The translations under genes were made by a program, and so were the position numbers. The notes under the pieces were generated by a model that was given only the letters and a program-made list of their open reading frames with translations, searched no databases and was not told the origin of the DNA. From Pelecanus crispus (taxonomy: Eukaryota > Chordata > Aves > Pelecaniformes > Pelecanidae), in the NCBI RefSeq assembly GCF_030463565.1, contig NC_134675.1, positions 12,979,862 to 13,043,861 of the forward strand: a stretch of 64,000 nt of DNA, given 5' to 3'. How positions within the stretch are numbered: position 1 is the stretch's first letter; each line of letters begins with the position of its first letter. Shown piece by piece: positions 45,175 to 57,900 of the stretch.

Positions 45175-46146
45175 TGTAAAACAAAAGCAACTATAAAACA
45201 ATGCTTCTGTTTAACATGAATTAAACAGTTGATCTTTTTTATTCCCTCCCCTCTTTTCTTCATATTTCAGAAAGTGATGTAATATACTGTTAGTTACACA
45301 CATGTCTGAAATGCCTTATAGCACACAGGACATTAGCTCATAACCCCTCTGTCTTAGGGAAGTGAGAGTATATAGATATAACATGATAACGAGAACAACT
45401 AAATCAGGTTCATAAATCATATCTGCAATGCAGAAATATTGATACAAAATCAGCCAAATTCTTTAAGAGGATTCCAGAACAGGGTCAGTTGCCCACTTAA
45501 AGTCAATTTAATTCTCAAAGAGGGTTTAAGTGGGATTTAAATATTTCATGGACAATCTTCAGCACTGCAATGAAATTTATCTTTCTCTCCTGGAACTGAT
45601 CTCAGTACAACCATGACATTGAGCTCTAGGGACACTATTTTCTCTGCTTACCTCAATTCCTTATGGAGAACATGTCCAGACTTTACATAAACGTTAGCCA
45701 TAATTTTGGAGGAAAATAAAATTTAGAGTAACTCCCATTACATAAAAAAGTAACTATTATCCTCCATATAAAGTGGACATATACTTTATGGAATATTTAC
45801 ACCAAGAACAATGTAGTTCCGGTCACATTCATGACAGCAGTCATAATGTAGGACACAATGGATGCAGACTCACTTCAGGTACCCTCTAATTTCTTTTTAA
45901 TAGTGATTGGTTACCCTAAGAACTTACTTAAATATCTCTGTTATGGCTACCACACCCATTTTTCCAGGACACATTCTCCTTTCTTGCTTTCAGAGTCTTG
46001 CCCAGACAAATTTTTGGTAATACCAGCTTGTGTCTGAGATTTTCAGTTTCCATGAAAGCAGGAGCCAGAGTTTTTGTGGAGGAGTGGGAGCAGCAGTATC
46101 TGGGCCATCAGAGCAGGAAGAACTGAGCAGAAGGGATCTGACTTCT
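45175..46146. other. Unique AT-rich stretch
   Basis: No gene, RNA or repeat family recognised. Confidence 0.5.
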
Positions 46147-46851
46147 TGTATTGGGTTTATGTGGCAAGGTTTTCATAGTGGGAGAGCTGCAGGGGTGGCC
46201 TGTATGAGAAGAGACCCAGGGCTGCCCCCATGTTGGACACAGATGGTTCCAGCTGGCTCCAAGATGGACACACTGCTGGCCAAAGCTGCCTCTGTGAAAA
46301 CATATTTAAGAATGGGTAAAAAATGCTGTGCAGCAGCTGTGACAGAGAAGAGTAAGAAAAAATGTGAGAGAAACAATCTTGCAGACACCAAGGTCAGTGA
46401 AGAAGGAAGGGGAGGAAGTGCTGCAGGTGCTCCTGTGGAGAAGACCATGGTGAAGCTGGTTGTCCTGCTGCAGCCTGTGGAGACAGCCACGCTGGAGTAG
46501 ATATCCACACTGCAGCCCATGGAGGACCCCATGCCACAGCAGGTGGATATGCCCTGAAGGAAGCTGCAGCCCATGGTGAGCCCATGCTGGAGCAGGCTCC
46601 TGGCAGGAACTGCGGCCCATGGAGAATAGCCCACACAGAAGCAGTCCATTCCTGAATGACTGTACCCCATGGAAAGGACACATGCTGGAGCAGTTCGTGA
46701 AGGACTGTATTCCATGGGATGGACCCAACACTAGAGAAGGGAAAAGTGTGAGGAAGGAGCAGCAGAGACTAATTGCTGTGAACTGACTGCAACCCCCTTT
46801 CCCCATCCCCCCTGTACCACTGAGTTTGTGGGGTGAGGAGGCAGAAGAGCC

Positions 46852-48856
46852 TGTAAGGGTATGTGGAAAGATAGTGTCTCTTCCTTTAATGGTATCTGGT
46901 CAAGGACCTTTTTCAATGCAAAAAGGGATAATAAGAAGAGGAGGAAGCCATAAACAAGAACATACCAGGGACAGAAACCTGACCAAGAAAGAAACCTGAC
47001 CAAGAAACAATAAGGGAGGTGGTGATGACAACCAAACCTAGTCAGGCACACTAATTGGTGAGAGCATGTGAGAGTGTGAGAAGGTTTATTCCAGCAAGGC
47101 TATCTGATCTGGGATCTTGTCGGTTGGGAAACTAAGGGAAAAAGGGGGATATCAGAAACAAAATATGCAGAGACACAGACCTGACAAAACAAATATGGAG
47201 GCAATGACAAGAAACAAACCACACTAGTCACACTAATTGATGGCCTATCAAGAAACCACAGGCACTACTTCCAGGAAGATCAACCTAGACTTTGCAACTG
47301 ATAAGACTGTAAACCAGGGGGGATCCCAGATTGGGAGGGGTGCAAGAATGGATAGAGCTGTACAGACCTATGGGAGACATGCAGGGGAAGCGGGGAGCAG
47401 GGAGGAACAAAGCAGCAGAGGAAGGGTAGATAGAAAAGGGTATAAAAGGGGCTGGTGGCATGTAAAATGGGGCTGGTCAGCATGCTTGTCTGGCTGAGCC
47501 CTGTGTCTGATCACCATGGTTTGTCTTATCTTCTTATATCTTCTTATTAAATCTTAACTATCACTCTCCATAATCTCACTCTCTGTCCTGTGTGTATGTG
47601 TGCTACAATGACTAAGTGCCAGCTACTGGTAACACATGTGTATGTATGAATGGAATTTGGTGCAAGCTACTGGAGTCAGACTGGGGATGTAGGTGCCCCA
47701 TGGCCTGTGGTGTCAGCTACTGGAGCGAGTGAGGGTCCTAGAGTCAGTAGTTGGAGGGGCCATAGCTCTCTGGATCTAGGGAGGGTCCTACAGACTTTGA
47801 GCCCAGAGTGCCAGCTACTGGGGGGGACGGTTGTGAGTGGATTTGGTGCCAGCTACTGGAGTCAGACCAGGGGTGTAGGCACCCCCAGCCTATGGTGTCA
47901 GCTACTGGAGTGAGTGTGTGTGTGGGGGGTGTCTCAGGGCCAGCTACGGGAGTGAGTGGGGGGGTCTTTAACCTCCAGCCACTGGGGTGGGAATGGTCTG
48001 TCTTCCCAAAACCAGATACTGGGGGGGGACTGGCATGAGTGGGGTGAGTGAGGGGCTCTGCACCGGCAGCTGGAGCAGGACCACGGGTCACAGCCCGTGT
48101 GCCTGGTGCTGGCTGCTGAAGGGGGCCGAATGTCTGTATCTTCCCCAATCCTGGTGTATGTGGGGAGTGCGTGTGTATTTGCTAGCAAGCTTTAAGCTGG
48201 ACTAGCTGGTGAGTAGGGGGGCCTTGGGTCTGAGCCAGGGTACCAGGCGGGCAGGGGGTCCGTGCTGGTATGCCCAGGAGGACTTGCTAATGTGGAGTGC
48301 CTGTGGGATGAGTGTGTGTGTGTGTTTGAACTGGCCGGTGAGTAGGGGACCTGTGAAGCAGGTAAGGGGCCCTGGGATCTGGGCAGGGGTGCCGGGTGGA
48401 CAGAGGGGCCATGCCAATACTCGAGGAATCCACAAATGTGTGTGTGCTTGTGAACCTAGAGAGAAGTGTGTGTGTGTGTGCCTTCATTATTAAACTTCTA
48501 TTTCTACCAGCTGAAGAGGAGGAAGGGGACTTGGCTGTCTATGTTATATATGAGTCCTGTATGTAGGTGCTGTTGAAGGCAACACCTTGTCTGTGGCAGT
48601 CTGTGTAACTGGCCATGTCAGTGTCCCGTGTGTGTCCTCTGTGTGCGTGTGTGTGTGTGTGTCCATGTCTGTGTCTCTGGGACATGTGCACAGATTCATT
48701 ACTGGTTGAACCTGCAAATGGGAAAGCGGCAGCTGCATCCCTCAGCCTGAGCAAAGATTCCCAGGTTCCCGGGGCACTTGGGCTGGGCTCCAGTGGCCAG
48801 GCTGGAGAGGTCCAGGCAGCTGGAGCAGGTGGCTGCACTTCTTACATCACTTAACA
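46852..48856 (+). mobile_element. 2.0-kb LTR-like element (family G) nested in LTR B
   Basis: Bounded by GAGCC (46847-46851) and GAGTC (48857-48861), a 5-bp duplication with one mismatch. It starts TGTAAGGGTATG and ends TCACTTAACA. It has a TATA box (GGGTATAAAAGGGG, about 47437-47450) and TATTAAATC at about 47544, then a GC-rich minisatellite (47655-48120) and GT-rich tracts. No gag, pol or env is present. The likeliest reading is a solo LTR with an expanded R/U5 repeat; a non-autonomous LTR element is the alternative. Confidence 0.58.
47655..48120 (+). repeat. Degenerate minisatellite (GTGCCAGCTACTGGAGT-type)
   Basis: At least ten imperfect units containing AGCTACTGG, spaced about 40-75 bp, each followed by G-rich sequence. 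The left arm of the inverted repeat begins inside it (47697). Confidence 0.8.
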
Positions 48857-51323
48857 GAGTCCAGAACAAAGGAGTGAAGCTGAGCTTGGAAAGGAGGGGT
48901 GGGGGGAAGGTGTTTTTAGGTTTGTTTCTCCCCATTCTACTCTATTTTTAATTAGCAATAAATTAAATTAATTTTCCCCAAGTCAAGTCTGTTTTGCCTG
49001 TGATGGCAATTGGTGAGCGATCTCCCTGTCCTTATCTTGACCCATGAGCTTTTTCATCTTGTTTTCTCCCCGTCCTGCTGATGAGGGGGAATGAGCAGCT
49101 GTATTTGTGAAGTTTTACTGTGGTTATTAACAACTTCTCTTCACAGTGGATGGGAAGATCTGGGGATATTCTTCTGGTGTTGAGAAGTTTATTAATGAGT
49201 CATATCCCAGCAGTCATGCCTACTGTAATAATGTATGCCATTGACAATGTCCCACTCATATAAGCCATGTGCCTATTTCATAAAGATATTCTGAGATTAA
49301 AGATTATGGGGCTTTGGTCACTGTAGCAACATGGACTTCAGAAATGAGGTAATTTGCATAAGGCAAAACCAAGTTAGGAAGTTACTGTCCTCAACCTATC
49401 CTCTCTCTCTCTGTTGCTTGATTTTGCTTCTCCTCCCCTTCCCGGTTTTACCAGTTGAACAATTCATCTTTTATAACCAAGTTCTCTGAAAAGATGTAGG
49501 CAAAAATCAAAATCAGCTCTCTTTGTAATGTGTAATCTCAGGTCAAATGATTTTTACTTTCCAGAACCATCATGACAGGCCTGTCACCCACTTTATATCA
49601 CAAATCTTTCAACACAGTCCATAAATAGTTTATATGTGTTTTTAAATGTATCCAATTGCTCCTGCATCCCTCTGTTCTGCTGTATGAACTCCTCTCTTAG
49701 GAAATGTGATCTGAACCACTGTATTGGGTGTGCGTGGCAAGGTTTTGGTAGCAGTGGGGCCTCTGTGAGAAGTAAGGGGCTGCCCTGGGCCAGACACTGC
49801 TGGTTCCAGCCAACTCTGCAACGGACCCACTGCAAGCCACAACTAAGCAAATCAGCAAAGTTGGTGGTGCCTCTGTGAAAACATATTTAAGACAGGGCAG
49901 AAACACCAGATGAACAGAGGAATGAGGAAAAAGAAAGTGAGAAACAGCAGTATGAACATTAAGATCAGAGAAGGAGGGGGAGGTGGTACTCCAGGTGCCA
50001 GAGCAGAGATTCCCCTGCAGCCTGCGGAAGAGGCCATGGTGGAGCAGATTTTTCCCTGTAGCCCATGGAAGACACCACACTGGAGCAGATAGCCACACTG
50101 CAGACTGTGGAGGACCCCATGCTGGAGCAGTTGGAAATTTCCTGAAGGAATTGCATCCCATGGAGAGTCCACATTGGAACAGGCTTATCCTGAAGGACTG
50201 CAGCCCATGGAGAGGACCCACACTGGAGCAGGGGAAAAGTGTGAGGAGGAAGGAACAGCAGAGAGGAACCATTATGTACTGGCCACAACCCCCTCATTCC
50301 CCATCACTGCTCGGGGGGGGGGTGTGTGGAGGGGGAAAATAGAGGAGTCAGGAATGAAGGAGTGAAGTTGAGCCTGGGAAAAAGTGGGGGGTGGGAGGGA
50401 AGGTGGTGTTTCAATTTTTTTTTTGTTTTCATTTCTCACTATCCAAATCTATTTTAACTGGCAATAAAGTAATTTCCCCCAAGTCAAGTCTGTGATGGTA
50501 ATTGGTGAGTGATCTCCCTGTCTTTATCTCAACCTATGAGCTTTTTCATCTTATTTTCTCCCCTTGTCCTGTTGAGGAGGGGGAGTGATAGAGTGGCTAG
50601 GTGGGCATTTGGCAGCTGGCCAAGGTCAACCCACAACAAACACTTAGGTTAGACATTTGGTAACAAACAGAAAAGAAGGGGCATTTTGAAAGCAAAACAG
50701 TGCTAATCTAACTTGACTCTCAGTGGCTTAGCTCTATGTGTTAGCTCTTAGGGAAAAGCATTGCATTTTAGTGTTTTAGCCTATCACACCTAAAGGCTGT
50801 ATTCTGATTCTTTCTCTACTCCTTCTCCCTCCCATCATTCTCTCCCAGTAAAGAGAATCCCTGGTCTCAAATATGTAGCATTTTCAGGGATGCTTCTAGG
50901 TCACAGCCTCACAGGTGTAGTCCTAACCAACCCATTTAGTTTTCTAACTGAGACTAGGTCCTGATCCTGCAGAATGTCACGCATTCTCAACTCCATATAA
51001 CCTGAGCACATGAACTGACAATTTGGAGAGGTTTTAAGCACCTGCTGGAATCAGACTTGCAGGATTAATAAACAAGGGCAGCACTAGAACTAGCTTGACA
51101 TTTTCTATTTCAGCGATTACCCACAAGAGGGCAATGTCATCCTTATGTTCAATTTTTGGTAGTACAAAAAATCCTTGGAGCTTTTGACATCCTGCATATT
51201 GTCACCTCCACTGACATCTCCATACTCTGTTTGCTGAGTCGCTCTTACATAAATAAGTCTATTTAATAATAAGGTTATTAATCAATACCTGGAAGGACAT
51301 TCATTTGCAAAGCTAGTGTAAAA
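47697..51323 (+). repeat. Inverted repeat, left arm (3627 bp)
   Basis: Base i pairs with base 106248-i of the right arm. Checked at the ends (47697/58551 and 51323/54925), at LTR B edges (49720/56528) and through G10 and (GT)8 tracts, the register never changes, so the arms have no net indels. Spot checks showed no substitutions. It contains the end of the minisatellite, the 3' part of LTR G, the 3' part of an LTR B, unique DNA and a complete LTR B. Confidence 0.95.
49720..50638 (+). mobile_element. Solo LTR, family B (left arm)
   Basis: Starts TGTATTGGGTGTGCGTGGCA and ends GTCAACCCACAACA, with flanks ACCAC and AACAC (5-bp duplication, one mismatch). AATAAA at about 50463. Confidence 0.88.
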
Positions 51324-51329
51324 TCCTAA

Positions 51330-51366
51330 AAGTCTTTTCCAACCTTAATGATTCTGTGATTCTATG
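51330..51366 (+). mobile_element. CR1 3' tail remnant
   Basis: TCTTTTCCAACCTTAATGAT and the following TCTGTGATTCTATG form a CR1 end of under 40 bp, seven bases inside the spacer. Confidence 0.7.
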
Positions 51367-51450
51367 GGATATTGGACTCTCACTGTGGACACCTGGCTGA
51401 CTCCAGACTCTGTGACATGGATCATCTTTGAAGTGAGACTGTCTTTGGAT

Positions 51451-52258
51451 GTGCTGCAGCACCTCAATATCTTTCTTGTAGTGAGGGGCCCAAACCTGGA
51501 CGCAGTATTCGAGGTGCAGCCTCACCAGTGCTGAGTATAAAGGGACGATCACTTCCCTAGTCCTGCTGGCCACACTATTCCTGATACAAGCCAGGATGCT
51601 GTTGGCCTTCTTGGCCACCTGGGCACACTGCCGGCTCATATTCAGCCGGCTGTCGACCAACACCCCCAGGTCCTCTTCTGCCCAACGCCCCCAGGTCCTT
51701 TTCCGCCAGGCAGCATTCCAGCCATTCTTCCCCAAGCTTGTAGCATTGCATGGGGTTGTTGGGACCCAAGTGCAGGACCCGGCACTTAGCCTTGTTGAAC
51801 CTCATACAATTGGCCTTGGCCCATTGATCCAGCCTGTCCAGATCAGCTCTGTAGAGCCTTTCTATCCTCAAGCAGATCAACACTCCCGCCCAACTTGGTG
51901 TCATCCGCAAACTTACTGGGGGTGCACTCGATCCCCTCGTCCAGATCATTGATAAAGATATTAAACAGAACTGGCCCCAATACTGAGCCCTGGGGAACAC
52001 CACTTGTGACCGGCCGCCAACTGGATTTAACTCCATTCACCACAACTCTTTGGGCCCAGCCCTCCAGCCAGTTTTTAACCCAGCGAAGACTACGCCCATC
52101 CAAGCCATGAGCAGTGGGTTTCTCCAGGAGAATGCTGTGGGAAACCATGTCAAAGGCTTTACTGAAGTCCAGGTGACCTACATCCACAGCCTTTCCCTCA
52201 CCTACTAAGTGGGTCACCTTGTCATAGAAGGAGATCAGGTTAGCCAAGCAGGACCTCA
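51451..52258 (-). mobile_element. CR1 LINE fragment, lacking both ends
   Basis: Minus-strand RT-region CR1. It reads [20 protein letters not shown] with the FADD catalytic motif (ORF 52406-51843) and, in other frames, [21 protein letters not shown] 26-bp tandem duplication (ACCCCCAGGTCC, twice at 51660-51700) breaks the frame. No 3' tail. Confidence 0.88.
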
Positions 52259-52598
52259 TAGAAAGTTTGTGAGGAGAATTCAACCTGTTTAGGAAAGGAA
52301 AAGTACATGCAGAATGGGAAGTTCTCAGAGAAAGGTGCCCCATTTTGGATAAAAATGAAGTAATTTTTGTATAATAGAGACATAAGAGAGTGTAGGACAC
52401 CACCACTCCAAGCAGCCAATAGGTGCTGTTAATTTATATTTTTTTGCCTGGAACAGCTAATAGATGATGTTTTCTCTTCTTTCAGACCAATTTATTGCTG
52501 TTTCCACTTTTTCAGACAATAAGTTGCTGTTACAGTTCATTGTTTTTGCACTTATCAATGGTATCTCAGGATGTCTCTGGTTTCTAGGTACCACAGCT
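52259..52598. other. Unassigned stretch in spacer
   Basis: No gene or repeat family recognised. Confidence 0.4.
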
Positions 52599-53028
52599 TG
52601 TTACAGTCCGTTTGGATCTCTCAAATTTACAGGACAACGTACTCTGTAAATTAAATTTTATTTTATGAGCTCATTAAGAAAGAAAGAAAGCAAACAAAAC
52701 AAACAAGGGCTCAGTCCCCTTTGCACAGACTAGTCTGTCACATGAATTCACTAATTCACCACTTAATTCTTAAGGTTTATTAATTACAAGTTCTCTAATT
52801 CATAACTTGTAACTCGTGCACCTATGAGCAAAATAGTTACCTAGCCAACGGTGAGAGTGCTCATCTTTCCTCCTCCATCATGGTGCAGGTATCCCCTGTA
52901 TCACACTGGGAAACATGAAAGCCTCAACTGTCCAGCTGCTGTTGGATCCACTTCAAAAACTTTTTAGGTAAGCTGACGTATTTATACCGTCTAGCTTGGA
53001 AGTTTGGTCTATACTGTTTCCATGAGCA
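52599..53028 (-). mobile_element. LTR E fragment
   Basis: Same family as 40723-41361 (shared CTCTCAAATTTA, GGACAACGTACTCTGT, GTCCAGCTGCTGTTGGATCC). The U3 start is missing where LTR A begins. Confidence 0.85.
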
Positions 53029-53131
53029 TCGTGGTTTAACCCTAGCCAGCAAATAAGTACCACACAGCAGCTCGCTCACTCCCCCTGCCCCAGTGGGATG
53101 GGGGAGAGAATCGGAAGAGTAAAAGTGAGAA
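53029..53131 (-). mobile_element. LTR A fragment (last ~100 bp only)
   Basis: Minus-strand U5 end of family A (TCGTGGTTTAACCCTAGCC, GGGATGGGGGAGAGAATCGG). It is cut at 53131, where family B sequence starts. Confidence 0.85.
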
Positions 53132-53789
53132 ACTGCTTTAGCATGGGTCCTTTCCACAGGCTGCAGTCCTTCAGGAACAGGCTGCTCCAGTGTGGGTCCC
53201 CCATGGGGTCACAGGTCCTGCCAGCAAACCTGCTGCATCATGGGCTCCTCTCTCTCCACGGGGTCCACAGGTCCTGCCAGGAAACCTGCTACAGCATGGG
53301 CTCTCCACGGGGTCACAGCCTCCTTTGGGCATCCACCTGCTCTGGTGTGGGGTACTCTATGGGCTGCAGGTGGATATCTGCTCCACTGTTAACCTCCATG
53401 GGCTGCAGAGGGGCAGCCTGCCTCACCATGGTCTTCACCATGGGCAGCAGGGGAATCTCTGCTTCGGTGCCTGGAGCACCTCCTCCCCCTCCTTCTTCAC
53501 TGACCTTGGTGTCTGCGGAGTTGTTTCTCTCACATATTCTCACTCCTCTCTCCAAGCTGCAGTTGTGCAGATTCTTCCCCCCCCCCCCCCCCCGCCCCTT
53601 CTTAAATATGTTATCACAGAGGCGCTACCACCATCGCTGATTGGCTCAGCTTTCACCAGCGGCAGGTCCATCTTGGAGCTGGCTGGCATTGCCTCTATTG
53701 GACATAGGGGAAGCTTCTAGCAGCTTCTCACAGAAGCCACTGCTGTAGCCCCCCCCGCTCCCAAAACCTTGCCACGCAAACCCAATACA
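53132..53789 (-). mobile_element. LTR B fragment (5' part)
   Basis: Starts at 53789 (TGTATTGGGTTTGCGTGGCA on the minus strand) and stops at 53132, so it lacks R/U5. A C-run of about 17 bases at 53577-53593 is error-prone. It splits a CR1 endonuclease fragment from the rest of the spacer. Confidence 0.87.
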
Positions 53790-53935
53790 CACATCTAACA
53801 TTTGTATGAAGAAGCAGTCCTCTACACATTCCAGGAACTCAATGGATGACATGTGAGCTGCTGTATTGTTCTTCCAACAAATGTCTGGGTAGTTGAAGTC
53901 ACCCATAAGAACCAGGTTCTGTTGACCCAAAGCTT
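53790..53935 (-). mobile_element. CR1 endonuclease fragment
   Basis: Minus strand reads NLVLMGDFNYPDICWKNNTA and FLECVEDCFFIQMLD, the CR1 endonuclease GDFNxPDICW block. About 145 bp remain. Confidence 0.85.
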
Positions 53936-54924
53936 GCTTAAGTGACCCAAATGTTGCTTGTTTTATATATATAAAACTCCAATATAATAAGTAGAGTCAT
54001 ATAACTCAAACTGGAATGCTTTTTTCCTCGATGTAAGACGTTTAAAACTTTCAGCATCCATGTTCTGGGAAAATTCAAATATTGTGTGAGCTTCATCAGT
54101 TGTAATATTGAAGGCTTCCCATCTGATTGTGTCTACAGTTTCATTTCCAAAAGGCTGTGGTCAGGATAGAAGGCATGGAGCCTGATACCTAACTATAGAT
54201 GTGACACAGACACCCTTGGGTATGTCATATAGGCTTGATCCTGAGAGATATTATGCACCTCCTGTGAGACACAGAGATACTCCACTTGCATTAATTTCTG
54301 CTGAAGTGTCTCTTCTGGTATACCATTTGTCTTTACTGTCATTGCGGTGAGAGAATCATGTGGAGGAGTGGGATATTGCAATATTGTGCTTGTACTGCTG
54401 ACATGCCAGATGGCAAAACAACTGATAGCACTGGGATAGATGATGTTTTTAGCTTGTTCATTGTGCATATAAAAGCAAAGAGAACAAAATCTGTCTGTAA
54501 AGACTGTACTCTTTAATGAGATGGGTACACATCCTAGAGGGACTAGGCACTGACTGACCCATCTTGGGCTTCAGTAAGCAACATGAATTGTTACTGTTAT
54601 ATGTGAAGAGCTCTTACAGCAGATTAAATGAACCTAGTTTTCATAAGTGTATATCAATGTAATGATGAATGTTGCCAGAATGCTGAAAAGGAATTCTCAT
54701 CTTCCTCCTCCTCAACCTTTTTTCCCCCACAGTTCTCTTCCAGTAACAAATAGTCATTGGGCTCATGTTTTTTAATGTAATAGATAGTTGTGTTATTTAA
54801 GGATAGCAGGCCAGCATTAAAGTCTGAAGCTGCTAACCTCTTTTAAACATATTTAGAAAGTAACTTACAAGATTCCAGCAAATCAGACATTTGGGACAAG
54901 GGACAAAGGACAAAGGATCTTTGG
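53936..54924. other. Unique DNA in palindrome spacer
   Basis: Nothing recognised. A perfect 16-bp palindrome GTTTTATATATATAAAAC-like word lies at about 53959-53977. Confidence 0.45.
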
Positions 54925-57900
54925 TTTTACACTAGCTTTGCAAATGAATGTCCTTCCAGGTATTGATTAATAACCTTATTATTAAATAGACTTATTTATG
55001 TAAGAGCGACTCAGCAAACAGAGTATGGAGATGTCAGTGGAGGTGACAATATGCAGGATGTCAAAAGCTCCAAGGATTTTTTGTACTACCAAAAATTGAA
55101 CATAAGGATGACATTGCCCTCTTGTGGGTAATCGCTGAAATAGAAAATGTCAAGCTAGTTCTAGTGCTGCCCTTGTTTATTAATCCTGCAAGTCTGATTC
55201 CAGCAGGTGCTTAAAACCTCTCCAAATTGTCAGTTCATGTGCTCAGGTTATATGGAGTTGAGAATGCGTGACATTCTGCAGGATCAGGACCTAGTCTCAG
55301 TTAGAAAACTAAATGGGTTGGTTAGGACTACACCTGTGAGGCTGTGACCTAGAAGCATCCCTGAAAATGCTACATATTTGAGACCAGGGATTCTCTTTAC
55401 TGGGAGAGAATGATGGGAGGGAGAAGGAGTAGAGAAAGAATCAGAATACAGCCTTTAGGTGTGATAGGCTAAAACACTAAAATGCAATGCTTTTCCCTAA
55501 GAGCTAACACATAGAGCTAAGCCACTGAGAGTCAAGTTAGATTAGCACTGTTTTGCTTTCAAAATGCCCCTTCTTTTCTGTTTGTTACCAAATGTCTAAC
55601 CTAAGTGTTTGTTGTGGGTTGACCTTGGCCAGCTGCCAAATGCCCACCTAGCCACTCTATCACTCCCCCTCCTCAACAGGACAAGGGGAGAAAATAAGAT
55701 GAAAAAGCTCATAGGTTGAGATAAAGACAGGGAGATCACTCACCAATTACCATCACAGACTTGACTTGGGGGAAATTACTTTATTGCCAGTTAAAATAGA
55801 TTTGGATAGTGAGAAATGAAAACAAAAAAAAAATTGAAACACCACCTTCCCTCCCACCCCCCACTTTTTCCCAGGCTCAACTTCACTCCTTCATTCCTGA
55901 CTCCTCTATTTTCCCCCTCCACACACCCCCCCCCCGAGCAGTGATGGGGAATGAGGGGGTTGTGGCCAGTACATAATGGTTCCTCTCTGCTGTTCCTTCC
56001 TCCTCACACTTTTCCCCTGCTCCAGTGTGGGTCCTCTCCATGGGCTGCAGTCCTTCAGGATAAGCCTGTTCCAATGTGGACTCTCCATGGGATGCAATTC
56101 CTTCAGGAAATTTCCAACTGCTCCAGCATGGGGTCCTCCACAGTCTGCAGTGTGGCTATCTGCTCCAGTGTGGTGTCTTCCATGGGCTACAGGGAAAAAT
56201 CTGCTCCACCATGGCCTCTTCCGCAGGCTGCAGGGGAATCTCTGCTCTGGCACCTGGAGTACCACCTCCCCCTCCTTCTCTGATCTTAATGTTCATACTG
56301 CTGTTTCTCACTTTCTTTTTCCTCATTCCTCTGTTCATCTGGTGTTTCTGCCCTGTCTTAAATATGTTTTCACAGAGGCACCACCAACTTTGCTGATTTG
56401 CTTAGTTGTGGCTTGCAGTGGGTCCGTTGCAGAGTTGGCTGGAACCAGCAGTGTCTGGCCCAGGGCAGCCCCTTACTTCTCACAGAGGCCCCACTGCTAC
56501 CAAAACCTTGCCACGCACACCCAATACAGTGGTTCAGATCACATTTCCTAAGAGAGGAGTTCATACAGCAGAACAGAGGGATGCAGGAGCAATTGGATAC
56601 ATTTAAAAACACATATAAACTATTTATGGACTGTGTTGAAAGATTTGTGATATAAAGTGGGTGACAGGCCTGTCATGATGGTTCTGGAAAGTAAAAATCA
56701 TTTGACCTGAGATTACACATTACAAAGAGAGCTGATTTTGATTTTTGCCTACATCTTTTCAGAGAACTTGGTTATAAAAGATGAATTGTTCAACTGGTAA
56801 AACCGGGAAGGGGAGGAGAAGCAAAATCAAGCAACAGAGAGAGAGAGGATAGGTTGAGGACAGTAACTTCCTAACTTGGTTTTGCCTTATGCAAATTACC
56901 TCATTTCTGAAGTCCATGTTGCTACAGTGACCAAAGCCCCATAATCTTTAATCTCAGAATATCTTTATGAAATAGGCACATGGCTTATATGAGTGGGACA
57001 TTGTCAATGGCATACATTATTACAGTAGGCATGACTGCTGGGATATGACTCATTAATAAACTTCTCAACACCAGAAGAATATCCCCAGATCTTCCCATCC
57101 ACTGTGAAGAGAAGTTGTTAATAACCACAGTAAAACTTCACAAATACAGCTGCTCATTCCCCCTCATCAGCAGGACGGGGAGAAAACAAGATGAAAAAGC
57201 TCATGGGTCAAGATAAGGACAGGGAGATCGCTCACCAATTGCCATCACAGGCAAAACAGACTTGACTTGGGGAAAATTAATTTAATTTATTGCTAATTAA
57301 AAATAGAGTAGAATGGGGAGAAACAAACCTAAAAACACCTTCCCCCCACCCCTCCTTTCCAAGCTCAGCTTCACTCCTTTGTTCTGGACTCTGTTAAGTG
57401 ATGTAAGAAGTGCAGCCACCTGCTCCAGCTGCCTGGACCTCTCCAGCCTGGCCACTGGAGCCCAGCCCAAGTGCCCCGGGAACCTGGGAATCTTTGCTCA
57501 GGCTGAGGGATGCAGCTGCCGCTTTCCCATTTGCAGGTTCAACCAGTAATGAATCTGTGCACATGTCCCAGAGACACAGACATGGACACACACACACACA
57601 CGCACACAGAGGACACACACGGGACACTGACATGGCCAGTTACACAGACTGCCACAGACAAGGTGTTGCCTTCAACAGCACCTACATACAGGACTCATAT
57701 ATAACATAGACAGCCAAGTCCCCTTCCTCCTCTTCAGCTGGTAGAAATAGAAGTTTAATAATGAAGGCACACACACACACACTTCTCTCTAGGTTCACAA
57801 GCACACACACATTTGTGGATTCCTCGAGTATTGGCATGGCCCCTCTGTCCACCCGGCACCCCTGCCCAGATCCCAGGGCCCCTTACCTGCTTCACAGGTC

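Larger units (their letters stand above)
46147..49095 (+). mobile_element. LTR B copy split by a nested element
   Basis: 5' part 46147-46851 (TGTATTGGGTTTATGTGGCA onward) and 3' part 48857-49095 (AAAGGAGTGAAGCTGAGC onward, with AATAAA at about 48957) together make one family B LTR. It lacks the final ~70 bp. The 2.0 kb between the parts is a later insertion flanked by GAGCC/GAGTC. Confidence 0.8.

Noticed and set aside
47655-48205. Possible CRISPR-like or coding repeat array
   Set aside because: Units are degenerate, vary in spacing and lack unique spacers of constant length. This is a minisatellite in an eukaryotic LTR-like element.
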